A DNA stretch of 64,000 nucleotides, taken from NCBI RefSeq assembly GCF_900176255.2, contig NZ_FXEG02000006.1, positions 124,001 to 188,000 of the forward strand. The letters are read 5' to 3'. This document shows positions 1 through 7,900 of this stretch, piece by piece (the stretch's first letter is position 1; each line of letters opens with the position of its first letter). The position numbers were made by a program, and so were the translations under genes. The notes under the pieces were generated by a model. The model was not told the origin of the DNA. It did no database searches and saw only the letters and a list, made by a program, of their open reading frames with translations. The DNA is from Mycobacterium ahvazicum. GTDB lineage: Bacteria > Actinomycetota > Actinomycetes > Mycobacteriales > Mycobacteriaceae.

Positions 1-456
1 GGCCGGGCGTCGGCGGCCAAGACCGGCACGGTGCAGCTGGGCGACACCCAGGCCAATAAGGACGCGTGGATGGTCGGATACACCCCGTCCCTGTCGACGG
101 CGGTGTGGGTCGGGACGGTCCAGGACAATGTGCCGCTGGTAACCGCTTCGGGCGCAGAGGTTTACGGCTCGGGGCTGCCGTCGGACATCTGGAAGTCGAC
201 GATGGACGGTGCGCTGAAGGGCACTCCCAACGAGACCTTCCCCAAACCGACCGAGATCGGCGGCTATGCCGGGGTTCCTGCCCCGCCGCCTCCGCCGCCC
301 CAGGTGACCGTCATCCAGCCCACGATCGAGGTCGCCCCGGGCATCACCATCCCGGTGGGCCCCCCGACGACGATCACCGGGGCGCCGCCACCGCCGCCGG
401 GACAGGCACCACCGCCCGAACCGGCTCCCCCGCCATTCGGACAACCGCCACCGTGA
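1..456 (+). CDS. ponA1: Bifunctional penicillin-binding protein PonA1, C-terminal end (5' truncated by window)
   Basis: The frame is open from base 1 and starts with GRASAAKTGT, which contains the KTGT box of a penicillin-binding transpeptidase, followed by the usual strand after the active site (WMVGYTP, AVWVG). PonA1 polymerises and cross-links peptidoglycan outside the cytoplasmic membrane. The last 60 or so residues are a proline-rich tail (PPPPPP runs), as in mycobacterial PonA1. The stop overlaps the GTG of the next gene (GTGA). Order with the following genes matches Rv0050 onward. The glycosyltransferase half lies outside the window. Confidence 0.93.
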   Translation, partial: GRASAAKTGTVQLGDTQANKDAWMVGYTPSLSTAVWVGTVQDNVPLVTASGAEVYGSGLPSDIWKSTMDGALKGTPNETFPKPTEIGGYAGVPAPPPPPPQVTVIQPTIEVAPGITIPVGPPTTITGAPPPPPGQAPPPEPAPPPFGQPPP

Positions 457-2117
457 CCGGCGCTCAGCAGGAGAGCGCCACCATTTCCCCTCGCACGCTG
501 GCCGATGATCTGCGTAGCGCGGACAATCGCGATTGCCCCAGCCGCACAGACTCTTTGGGTGCCGCCTTGGCCGATGCGGTCGGCGGCCCGGTGGGGCGGC
601 ACGCGCTGATCGGCCGGGCTCGGCTGATGACGCCGGTGCGGGTGATGTTCGTGTTCGCTCTGATCTTCCTGGCGCTGGGCTGGTCGACGAAGGCGGCGTG
701 CCTGCAGAGTTCCGGCACCGGAACCGGTGATCAGCGCGTGGCCAACTGGGACAATCAGCGCGCCTATTACGAGTTGTGTTATTCGGATACGGTCCCGCTG
801 TACGGCGCGGAGTTGTTGAACCAGGGCAAGTTTCCGTACAAGTCGAGCTGGATCGAAACCGATTCCAGCGGTGCACCGCAGACCCGCTATGACGGCAAGC
901 CCGCTGTGCGCTACATGGAGTATCCGGTGCTGACCGGGGTCTACCAGTACGTGTCGATGGCGCTGGCCAAGACCTACACCGCATTGAGCAAGCTGGCCCC
1001 GATTCCGGTGATCGCCGAGGTGGTGGTGTTCTTCGACATCGCCGCGTTCGGGTTGGCGTTGGCCTGGCTGGCGACCGTGTGGGCCACTGCGGGCCTGTCC
1101 GGTCGCCGCATCTGGGATGCGGCTCTGGTGGCCGCCTCGCCGCTGCTGATCTTCCAGATATTCACTAATTTCGATGCGCTCGCAACGGGGTTCGCGATGA
1201 GCGGGCTGCTCGCCTGGGCGCGACGCAAACCGGTGCTGGCCGGTGTGCTGATCGGGTTGGGCGCCGCGGCAAAGTTGTATCCGCTGTTGTTCTTGGGACC
1301 GATGCTGGTGCTGGCTGTTCGTACCGGTCGTGTTCGTGCGCTGGTTCGTACGGTGTTGGCCACCGTGCTCACCTGGGCACTGGTGAATCTCCCCGTGCTG
1401 GTGCTCTTTCCGCGCGGCTGGTCGGAGTTCTTCCGGCTCAACGCCCGCCGGGGCGACGACATGGACTCGGTGTACAACGTCGTCAAGTCGTTCACCGGCT
1501 GGCCGGGCTTCGATCCGAAGCTGGGCTTCTGGGAGCCGCCCGCGGTGCTCAACGCCGTGGTCGCCGTCTCGTTCGTCGTGTGTTGTGCCGCAATCACTTA
1601 CATCGCGCTCACCGCTGGGCAACGGCCCCGCGTGGTGCAGTTGCTGTTTCTCGTCGTGGCCGCGTTCCTGTTGACCAACAAGGTGTGGAGCCCGCAGTTC
1701 TCGCTGTGGTTGGTGCCGCTTGCGGTGCTGGCGTTACCACATCGGCGGGTGCTGCTGACGTGGATGACGATCGACGCGGTGGTGTGGGTGCCGCGGATGT
1801 ACTACCTGTACGGGAACCCGAATCGTTCGCTGCCCGAGCAGTTTTTCACCACGACGGTGTTGCTGCGTGACATCGCCGTTGTTGTGTTGTGCGCGTTGGT
1901 GATCCGCCAGATCTACCACCCCGAGGAGGACTTGGTGCGGTGGAACGGGCGCGTGGACGACCCGGCCGGCGGCGCGTTCGACCGCGCTCCCGATGCACCG
2001 CCCGGCTGGTTGCCGGACTGGCTGCGTCCGCACCGGGCGCGACGGCCAGTCATATCCGCGCCCACGCTCGACACCGATACCGGACTCGAGACGACAACCG
2101 GTCAGAGGCAGGCGTGA
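453..2117 (+). CDS. GT87/DUF2029-type polytopic membrane glycosyltransferase (Rv0051-like)
   Basis: The 554-residue protein begins at GTG 453, which overlaps the ponA1 stop; the longer open frame upstream is only the shadow of ponA1. After about 60 soluble residues comes a chain of hydrophobic segments (for example VMFVFALIFLALGW, LLFLVVAAFLL), typical of polyprenyl-phosphate-mannose-dependent transferases that act on the periplasmic side of the membrane. The motif ERxD is not seen; an aspartate-containing loop (NFDALATGFAM) lies between segments. Operon position between ponA1 and the DJ-1-like gene is that of Rv0051. Substrate unknown; transferase activity is inferred from family resemblance. 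Confidence 0.82.
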   Translation: MTGAQQESATISPRTLADDLRSADNRDCPSRTDSLGAALADAVGGPVGRHALIGRARLMTPVRVMFVFALIFLALGWSTKAACLQSSGTGTGDQRVANWDNQRAYYELCYSDTVPLYGAELLNQGKFPYKSSWIETDSSGAPQTRYDGKPAVRYMEYPVLTGVYQYVSMALAKTYTALSKLAPIPVIAEVVVFFDIAAFGLALAWLATVWATAGLSGRRIWDAALVAASPLLIFQIFTNFDALATGFAMSGLLAWARRKPVLAGVLIGLGAAAKLYPLLFLGPMLVLAVRTGRVRALVRTVLATVLTWALVNLPVLVLFPRGWSEFFRLNARRGDDMDSVYNVVKSFTGWPGFDPKLGFWEPPAVLNAVVAVSFVVCCAAITYIALTAGQRPRVVQLLFLVVAAFLLTNKVWSPQFSLWLVPLAVLALPHRRVLLTWMTIDAVVWVPRMYYLYGNPNRSLPEQFFTTTVLLRDIAVVVLCALVIRQIYHPEEDLVRWNGRVDDPAGGAFDRAPDAPPGWLPDWLRPHRARRPVISAPTLDTDTGLETTTGQRQA

Positions 2118-2755
2118 TGCTGGTCGCAATCCCGTTGTTCCCACGCGTCACCGCACTTGACGCGGTCGGACCGTATGAAGTGCTGCAACGCATTCCGTCG
2201 ATCGACGTGACGTTCGTCGGGGACCGGCGCGGCGAGGTGCGTACGGAGAACGGCATGCTCGGCGTCGCTTGCGACGCCACCTTCGACGAGATCGACGCCC
2301 CCGATGTCGTCGTCGTGCCCGGCGGCGTCGGGACCCGCAAGCTGATCCACGACGAGACCATCTCCGGGTGGTTGCGGGCGGTGCACCCGAGAACAATCTT
2401 CACGACCTCGGTGTGTACGGGTGCGCTGCTGCTCGCCGGTGCCGGACTGCTCGACGGCCTGACCGCGACGACGCATTGGCGCGCCGCGGATCTGCTCAAC
2501 GAGTTGGGCGCGCGCTACGTGCCAGACCGCGTCGTGGAGCACCTGCCGGAACGCATCATCACTGCGGCCGGGGTGTCCAGCGGGATCGACATGGCGCTGC
2601 GGCTCACCGAGCTTCTCGTCGACCGCGTCGCCGCGCAGGCCGCGCAGCTGATCATCGAATACGACCCGCAGCCGCCGTTCGGCGCCGGTTCGCTGGCCAA
2701 GGCTGACGAGGCGACGGTGGCCCGGGCAACCGAATACCTGCAGGCACGGCAGTAA
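2117..2755 (+). CDS. DJ-1/PfpI family protein (Rv0052-like)
   Basis: The 212-residue protein starts at ATG 2117 inside the stop of the upstream gene (TGATG), implying translational coupling. It has the flavodoxin-like DJ-1/PfpI fold: VVVVPGG near residue 70 and the nucleophile elbow TTSVCTGALLLAGAGLL with the conserved Cys near residue 100, followed by a TTHW motif. This resembles the transcriptional-regulator-type or isonitrile hydratase-like branch without an AraC domain. Exact reaction unknown. Third gene of the ponA1 operon and syntenic with Rv0052. Confidence 0.85.
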   Translation: MLVAIPLFPRVTALDAVGPYEVLQRIPSIDVTFVGDRRGEVRTENGMLGVACDATFDEIDAPDVVVVPGGVGTRKLIHDETISGWLRAVHPRTIFTTSVCTGALLLAGAGLLDGLTATTHWRAADLLNELGARYVPDRVVEHLPERIITAAGVSSGIDMALRLTELLVDRVAAQAAQLIIEYDPQPPFGAGSLAKADEATVARATEYLQARQ

Positions 2756-2842
2756 CCACCCCTGTTCGGCAGCGGCCGAGAGTTTCGAAGCGCGGATTTC
2801 GCTGGTTGGCTGGTCGTCCGGTACCCTGGGGCGGTTGCCGAC

Positions 2843-2875
2843 GCAGGCGACTCTCCTGCCACGGATCGACCGTGG
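2843..2875 (+). promoter_or_regulatory. Tandem hairpins in the rpsF leader
   Basis: Two adjacent inverted repeats lie 33-65 nt before the rpsF start: GCAGG-N7-CCTGC (2843-2859) and CCACGG-ATCGA-CCGTGG (2859-2875). They share base 2859, so they may be alternative or stacked stems. S6:S18 complexes are known to bind leader RNAs of rpsF operons in other phyla; a similar role here is inference from position only. Confidence 0.4.
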
Positions 2876-2907
2876 CCGCTTAGACCAGAGGAGGTGGTGA
2901 GGTTTCC

Positions 2908-3198
2908 ATGCGTCCATACGAAATCATGGTCATTCTTGACCCCACACTTGACGAGCGCACCGTTGCTCCGTCCCTGGAGACGTTCCTGAACGTCGTCCGC
3001 AAGGACGGCGGAACCGTCGACAAGGTGGACATCTGGGGCAAGCGCCGGCTGGCCTACGAGATCGCCAAGCACGCCGAAGGCATCTACGTAGTCGTCGACC
3101 TCAAGGCGGCCCCCGCCACGGTGTCCGAGCTCGACCGTCAGCTCAGCCTCAACGAGTCGGTGTTGCGCACCAAGGTGATGCGCACCGACAAGCACTGA
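2908..3198 (+). CDS. rpsF: 30S ribosomal protein S6
   Basis: A 96-residue protein with the S6 signature MRPYEIMVILDP at the start and KVDIWGKRRLAYEI in the middle. S6 binds the 16S rRNA platform as a dimer with S18, whose gene lies two genes downstream. GAGGAGGTGG lies upstream of the ATG as ribosome binding site. The 150-base gap before it holds the likely operon promoter and leader hairpins. Confidence 0.98.
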   Translation: MRPYEIMVILDPTLDERTVAPSLETFLNVVRKDGGTVDKVDIWGKRRLAYEIAKHAEGIYVVVDLKAAPATVSELDRQLSLNESVLRTKVMRTDKH

Positions 3199-3270
3199 GT
3201 TCCGGCCGTCGGCACGGCTGCGTAGGCTCAGCGAAACCACCGAGAACCAGGACAGACCCAGGAGGCACCA

Positions 3271-3792
3271 GTGGCTGGTGACACCACTATCACCGTTGTC
3301 GGAAACCTGACTGCCGACCCTGAACTGCGGTTCACGCCGTCGGGTGCTGCCGTCGCGAATTTCACCGTGGCGTCCACACCCCGGATGTACGACCGCCAAA
3401 GCGGGGAATGGAAAGACGGCGAGGCGCTGTTCTTGCGGTGCAACATCTGGCGCGAAGCCGCGGAGAATGTCGCGGAAAGCCTCACCCGTGGATCACGGGT
3501 GATCGTCACCGGACGGCTCAAGCAACGCTCGTTCGAAACCCGCGAAGGTGAGAAGCGCACCGTCGTCGAGGTTGAGGTCGACGAGATCGGGCCCTCGCTG
3601 CGCTACGCGACCGCCAAGGTCAACAAGGCCAGCCGCAGTGGCGGCGGAGGCGGCGGATTCGGCAGCGGCGGTGGCGGATCCCGCCAGTCGGCTCCCGCCC
3701 AGTCGGGCGGCGGCGCACCGGCGGACGACCCGTGGGGCAGTGCCCCGGCATCGGGTTCCTTCGCCGGCGGCGACGAAGAACCTCCGTTCTGA
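3271..3792 (+). CDS. ssb: Single-stranded DNA-binding protein
   Basis: The 173-residue protein starts at GTG 3271 just after an AGGAGG box. The first 110 residues are the OB fold (TTITVVGNLTADPELRFT; later RGSRVIVTGRLKQRSFE), which coats ssDNA as a tetramer. A glycine-rich linker (GGGGGGFGSGGGG) leads to the acidic tail DDPWGSAP...GGDEEPPF, the tip that recruits replication and repair proteins. It sits between rpsF and rpsR as in Rv0054. Confidence 0.97.
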   Translation: MAGDTTITVVGNLTADPELRFTPSGAAVANFTVASTPRMYDRQSGEWKDGEALFLRCNIWREAAENVAESLTRGSRVIVTGRLKQRSFETREGEKRTVVEVEVDEIGPSLRYATAKVNKASRSGGGGGGFGSGGGGSRQSAPAQSGGGAPADDPWGSAPASGSFAGGDEEPPF

Positions 3793-3846
3793 CGTCAAAC
3801 ACCTTCGAACCACACAAGACCAGTAGCAAACGGAAAGTAAAAACAC

Positions 3847-4101
3847 ATGCCCAAGTCCACGAAACGGCGCCCGGCCCCGGAAAAGCCGATCAAGACGCGT
3901 AAGTGCGTCTTTTGCTCGAAGAAGGGGCAATCGATCGACTACAAGGACACGACACTGCTGCGCACCTACATCAGTGAGCGCGGCAAAATCCGGGCTCGCC
4001 GGGTCACCGGTAACTGCGTGCAGCACCAGCGCGACATCGCGATCGCGGTGAAGAACGCCCGCGAGGTGGCTCTGCTGCCCTTCACGTCGTCGGCGCGATA
4101 A
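3847..4101 (+). CDS. rpsR: 30S ribosomal protein S18 (zinc-type)
   Basis: An 84-residue S18: KCVFCSKKG near the N-terminus, then YKDTTLLRTYISERGKI and RRVTGNCVQHQRDIA. The CxxC pair marks the zinc-binding (C+) paralogue, which in mycobacteria is rpsR1 of this operon; the zinc-independent copy is usually at a Zur-controlled locus elsewhere. S18 pairs with S6 on the 30S platform. An AAAGTAAAAAC stretch precedes the ATG and the RBS is weak. Confidence 0.97.
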   Translation: MPKSTKRRPAPEKPIKTRKCVFCSKKGQSIDYKDTTLLRTYISERGKIRARRVTGNCVQHQRDIAIAVKNAREVALLPFTSSAR

Positions 4102-4132
4102 CCGCCGGACCCAACCGAAAGTACGAATAACG

Positions 4133-4591
4133 ATGAAGCTGATTCTGACGGCCGACGTCGACCATCTCGGTACCGTCGGCGAGACTGTCGAGGTCAAGGA
4201 CGGGTACGGCCGTAACTTCCTCCTTCCGCGTGGCCTGGCGATCGTTGCCTCACGTGGCGCACAGAAGCAGGCCGACGAGATCCGCCGGGCCCGCGAGACC
4301 AAGGCCGTGCGCGATCTCGGCCACGCCAACGAGATCAAGACGGCGATCGAGGCGCTCGGTCCGGTCTCACTGCCGGTGAAGACGGCGGCCGATTCGGGCA
4401 AGTTGTTCGGCTCGGTGACGGCCGGGGATGTCGCCGCAGCAATCAAGAAGGCCGGCGGCCCTAATCTCGACAAGCGCATTATTCGGCTGCCCAAGTCGCA
4501 TATCAAGGCGGTCGGCACCCATTCGGTGGCGGTGCATCTGCACCCCGAGATCAATGTCGACGTTGCGCTGAACGTCGTCGCGGATAGCTAA
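4133..4591 (+). CDS. rplI: 50S ribosomal protein L9
   Basis: A 152-residue L9 with the N-terminal rRNA-binding domain MKLILTADVDHLGTVGETVEVKDGYGRNFLLPRGLA, a long helix, and the C-terminal domain ending NVDVALNVVADS. L9 supports reading-frame fidelity on the ribosome. Last gene of the S6 operon; a strong hairpin follows 19 bases after the stop. Confidence 0.98.
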   Translation: MKLILTADVDHLGTVGETVEVKDGYGRNFLLPRGLAIVASRGAQKQADEIRRARETKAVRDLGHANEIKTAIEALGPVSLPVKTAADSGKLFGSVTAGDVAAAIKKAGGPNLDKRIIRLPKSHIKAVGTHSVAVHLHPEINVDVALNVVADS

Positions 4592-4610
4592 CTCAGCACC
4601 GTTCGTTCAT

Positions 4611-4649
4611 ATCCGGCGGCTGTCGTTAATCGGCGGCCGCCGGATTTTG
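4611..4649 (+). terminator. Intrinsic terminator after rplI
   Basis: A perfect 10-bp inverted repeat ATCCGGCGGC / GCCGCCGGAT (4611-4620 and 4636-4645) is followed by TTTTG. GC-rich stem with a short T run, 19 bases past the rplI stop, fits a rho-independent terminator of the ribosomal operon. Confidence 0.75.
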
Positions 4650-5117
4650 TCGTGCCCGCAGAGCGCCGCCGGGTTCCCCTGTGGATGGTCGGCCTGGCGA
4701 ACTATTTGGGTGACGTCCCAGGGTGCACCCCTTAACCCCCTCGTAACGCGGCGAAAATATGGCCGAAAGCCAACACGCCCGGCACAGTAACCTGCGACGA
4801 CACGCCGAGGAGATTCTTCTCCACACGAATTCACCACCTCTGTACGACCCTTATCTGCAGGGATGTCGCAGCGCCGCGTTTTGTTCCACAGGTTCTCCAC
4901 ACCCCACTCAACACAGGTGTCGATGGATATGCACACACGATGCACAGCCTTATGAACAGCGGCCCTTTCAACAGCAGGCCAGCAACGTTTACGGTCTTCC
5001 CGGCGCAAGGCTTTGCGGGCGCATGGGACCGGACTGGGAGTGCCCTGATCGACGTTGTTGAGTGTCGCCTATCGAATGTATGTTCGTATCATGGTTACCT
5101 GAGGGAGGTGTGAGTCC
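4650..5117. other. rplI-dnaB intergenic region without a convincing gene
   Basis: About 470 bases. Open frames on both strands (for example 4759-5061 +) have no family signature and poor mycobacterial codon bias. M. tuberculosis has a small annotated ORF (Rv0057) here, but I see no clear counterpart. The stretch probably holds the dnaB promoter; a LexA-like site lies near its end. Confidence 0.6.
5072..5087. promoter_or_regulatory. Candidate LexA (SOS) box before dnaB
   Basis: TCGAAT-GTAT-GTTCGT matches the mycobacterial/Gram-positive SOS consensus TCGAAC-N4-GTTCGA at all but two bases, and ends 30 nt before the dnaB start. Regulation by LexA is inferred from the match. Confidence 0.45.
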
Positions 5118-7745
5118 GTGGCTGTCGTAGATGACCTGGCGCCCGGGATGGACTCGTCGCCGCCCAGCGAGGAGTTCAGCCGTCAGCCGCCGCAGGATCT
5201 GGCCGCCGAGCAGTCGGTGTTGGGCGGGATGCTGCTGAGCAAGGACGCCATCGCCGATGTGCTCGAGCGGGTGCGGCCCGGCGACTTCTATCGTCCCGCC
5301 CACCAGAACGTCTACGACGCGATCCTGGACTTGTACGGCCGCGGGGAGCCCGCCGACGCCGTGACGGTGGCCGCCGAACTGGACCGCCGTGGAATGCTGC
5401 GCAGGATCGGTGGAGCGCCTTATCTGCACACCCTGATTTCGACGGTGCCGACCGCCGCCAATGCCGGGTACTACGCGGACATCGTGGCCGAGAAGGCGCT
5501 GCTGCGTCGGCTTGTGGAGGCCGGCACGCGGGTCGTGCAGTACGGCTACGCCGGTGCCGAGGGTGCCGATGTCGCCGAAGTGGTGGACCGGGCCCAGGCG
5601 GAAATCTACGAGGTCGCCGAGCGGCGAACCTCGGAGGATTTCGTCCCGCTCGAGGACCTGCTGCAGCCGACGATGGACGAGATCGACGCCATCGCCTCGA
5701 ACGGTGGAGTAGCGCGCGGCGTGCCGACCGGTTTCACCGAACTCGACGAGGTGACCAACGGTCTGCACGCCGGGCAGATGATCATCGTGGCGGCGAGGCC
5801 TGGAGTCGGGAAGGCGCTCGGACTCGACACGCCGCTGCCCACGCCGACCGGTTGGACGACCATGCGTGACGTCGCGGTCGGCGACCAGTTGATCGGCGAC
5901 GACGGGCTGCCCACGCGCGTGGTGGCCGCCACCGAAATCATGCTCGGGCGCCCGTGCTACGAGGTGGAGTTCTCCGACGGGACGGTGATCATCGCCGACG
6001 CCGAGCACCAGTGGTTGACCGATACCCGCGCCTCCAGGAAGTCAGCACAAGCGGCGGCGGTCGGCTACAACCGTTGCAAGAATCAGCGCACCTTCGCGGC
6101 GGTGCGCACGACGGCCGAGATCGCGGCAACTCTGCGTTGCGACACGCTAGATCGTCGACTGAACCACAGCGTGGTCAACGCGCGCGCACTTGACCTGCCG
6201 GATCGCGAATTATTAGTCCCCGCATACACTCTCGGCGCCTGGCTTGGCGACCGCACAAGTGCCGCCGCTCAGATCACCACGGCCGATGCCGAAATCATCA
6301 TGCGCATCGAAGCCGACGGCTTCGTGGCGGTTCCGTCGTCCTCGGCTCGATACCGCTACCAGCTGCGGTTGCCTGCCGAGGCCGAGACGGCGCCCCGCGC
6401 GTGCGTGGTCTGCGGCAAGCCCTTCGTTCCCCAGACCAGCCAGGTGCGCACCTGCGGACGCTCCTGCGGTGGACGGGCCAGGTTTGTCTCTGCGCCGGTG
6501 CCGGCTCCGAGCTGCGTTCGCTGTGGGGGGCCGTCGTGCGGGTTGCGTTTGTGCCAGAACTGCCATTCAGCGGTGGGGACGTTGCAGGCGCGACTGCGGA
6601 CCCTGGGAGTGCTTGGTAGCAAGCACATTCCGATGCAATACCTGCGGGGGTCCGAGACACAGCGGCGCGCTCTGCTTGCGGGCCTGCTCGACACTGACGG
6701 AACGGTGACGGCGGGCGGGGCCGTCCAATTCTCGGTCACTAACCAGCGGCTTGCATCCGATGTCGCCGAGCTGGTCGTGAGCCTTGGCTATCGCTGCCAA
6801 ACCTCGACGAAGCGGGTGCTAGGCCGCTGCGAGTCATCCAGCATCGCTTACACGCTGACGTTCTCCACCGACGACACGGTGTTCGGGTTGCAGCGGAAAA
6901 CCCTGCTGCACAAGGAGCGTCGGGCCGCCGTCAACACCCAGCGCTCTGGATCACGCTTCATTGTGGACGTCCGCCGGATCGAGTCGGTTCCCGTGCGGTG
7001 CGTCGAAGTGGACAACGACAGCCACATGTACCTGGCGAGCAACGCCATGGTTCCGACGCATAACTCCACGCTGGGTCTGGATTTTTTGCGGTCGTGCTCC
7101 ATCAAGCACCGGATGGCCAGCGTTATCTTCTCGCTGGAGATGAGTAAGTCCGAGATCGTCATGCGGCTGCTGTCGGCGGAAGCGAAAATCAAGCTCGCCG
7201 ACATGCGTTCGGGCCGGATGAACGACGACGACTGGACGCGGCTGGCGCGGCGAATGAGCGAAATCAGCGAGGCGCCACTGTATATCGACGACTCGCCGAA
7301 CCTGACCATGATGGAGATCCGCGCCAAGGCGCGCCGGCTCAAGCAGAAGGCCGACCTGCGGCTGGTCGTGGTCGATTATCTGCAGCTGATGTCGTCGGGC
7401 AAGAAGGTCGAGTCCCGCCAGCTCGAGGTGTCCGAATTCTCAAGGCATCTCAAACTGTTGGCCAAGGAGCTCGAGGTTCCCGTCGTCGCGATCAGTCAGC
7501 TGAACCGTGGTCCCGAGCAGCGCACCGACAAGAAGCCGATGCTGTCCGACCTTCGCGAGTCTGGATCGCTGGAGCAGGACGCAGACATGGTAATCCTGCT
7601 GAACCGGCCTGACGCTTTTGAGCGTGACGATCCGCGTGGGGGAGAGGCCGACTTCATCCTGGCCAAGCACCGCAACGGCCCGACCAAGACGGTCACCGTT
7701 GCGCATCAGCTGCACCTGTCGCGCTTCGCCAACATGGCGCGGTAA
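5118..7745 (+). CDS. dnaB: Replicative DNA helicase DnaB, intein-containing precursor
   Basis: The 875-residue precursor starts at GTG 5118 behind GAGGGAGGTG. N-extein (1-232): N-terminal helicase domain (PPQDLAAEQSVLGGMLL) and start of the RecA-like domain up to RPGVGK. Intein: residues 233-649. C-extein (650-875): STLGLDFLRS, Walker B-region VVVDYLQLM, SQLNRG, and LRESGSLEQDAD. Removal of 417 residues restores the P-loop GVGK-ST and leaves a 458-residue helicase of normal length. DnaB is the hexameric fork helicase. Splicing is therefore needed for viability unless a second dnaB exists. The Tn7-like gene block begins 155 bases downstream. Confidence 0.97.
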   Translation: MAVVDDLAPGMDSSPPSEEFSRQPPQDLAAEQSVLGGMLLSKDAIADVLERVRPGDFYRPAHQNVYDAILDLYGRGEPADAVTVAAELDRRGMLRRIGGAPYLHTLISTVPTAANAGYYADIVAEKALLRRLVEAGTRVVQYGYAGAEGADVAEVVDRAQAEIYEVAERRTSEDFVPLEDLLQPTMDEIDAIASNGGVARGVPTGFTELDEVTNGLHAGQMIIVAARPGVGKALGLDTPLPTPTGWTTMRDVAVGDQLIGDDGLPTRVVAATEIMLGRPCYEVEFSDGTVIIADAEHQWLTDTRASRKSAQAAAVGYNRCKNQRTFAAVRTTAEIAATLRCDTLDRRLNHSVVNARALDLPDRELLVPAYTLGAWLGDRTSAAAQITTADAEIIMRIEADGFVAVPSSSARYRYQLRLPAEAETAPRACVVCGKPFVPQTSQVRTCGRSCGGRARFVSAPVPAPSCVRCGGPSCGLRLCQNCHSAVGTLQARLRTLGVLGSKHIPMQYLRGSETQRRALLAGLLDTDGTVTAGGAVQFSVTNQRLASDVAELVVSLGYRCQTSTKRVLGRCESSSIAYTLTFSTDDTVFGLQRKTLLHKERRAAVNTQRSGSRFIVDVRRIESVPVRCVEVDNDSHMYLASNAMVPTHNSTLGLDFLRSCSIKHRMASVIFSLEMSKSEIVMRLLSAEAKIKLADMRSGRMNDDDWTRLARRMSEISEAPLYIDDSPNLTMMEIRAKARRLKQKADLRLVVVDYLQLMSSGKKVESRQLEVSEFSRHLKLLAKELEVPVVAISQLNRGPEQRTDKKPMLSDLRESGSLEQDADMVILLNRPDAFERDDPRGGEADFILAKHRNGPTKTVTVAHQLHLSRFANMAR
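5814..7064 (+). mobile_element. DnaB intein, class 3 (W-C-T), with LAGLIDADG homing endonuclease
   Basis: The 417-residue intein starts with Ala (ALGLDTPLPTPTGW) rather than Cys/Ser and ends THN before extein Ser. Trp67 (HQWLTDT, block B), Cys396 (VRCVEVDNDSHMYL, block F) and Thr415 (PTHN, block G) are the three residues that define class 3 inteins, in which the internal Cys attacks first. LAGLIDADG-type motifs are LGAWLGDRT (140-148) and LAGLLDTDG (288-296). Between them lie paired cysteines from residue 197 (CVVC, CGRSC, CVRC, C..LC.NC), a likely zinc-binding insertion. Insertion in the Walker A loop is a known DnaB intein site. Confidence 0.9.
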
Positions 7746-7900
7746 CGACCGCACGTGTCGAGATGCAATGAAGATTAACAAGCGTGCACTTGTTGTTAAA
7801 CAACAGCGACAGCCGACCTGAGTGTCTGGCAGACATAAGTGCAGGTCATGCTGGTAACTGTCGACTCGGTCTCAAGACCTTGTCAAAGTAGCTGCTCGAA
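7746..7900. other. dnaB-tniQ gap with overlapping palindromes
   Basis: No gene. AACAAG-N6-CTTGTT (7777-7794) overlaps GTTGT-TAA-ACAAC (7792-7804). These could be a dnaB terminator, an operator of the tniQ gene, or part of a transposon end. No repeated 20-bp binding-site pattern characteristic of Tn7 ends was recognised by eye. Confidence 0.5.

Noticed and set aside
264..1622. 452-residue minus-strand open frame
   Set aside because: Shadow of ponA1 and the GT87 gene; His/Arg/Gln-rich composition typical of antisense frames in GC-rich DNA.
4861..4905. TTCCACAGG and TCTCCACACC as DnaA boxes
   Set aside because: They do not match TTATCCACA/TTGTCCACA well and are not clustered; the replication origin lies by dnaA, not here.
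4759..5061. 100-residue plus-strand ORF between rplI and dnaB
   Set aside because: No family signature, poor composition, no RBS; region is better explained as promoter.
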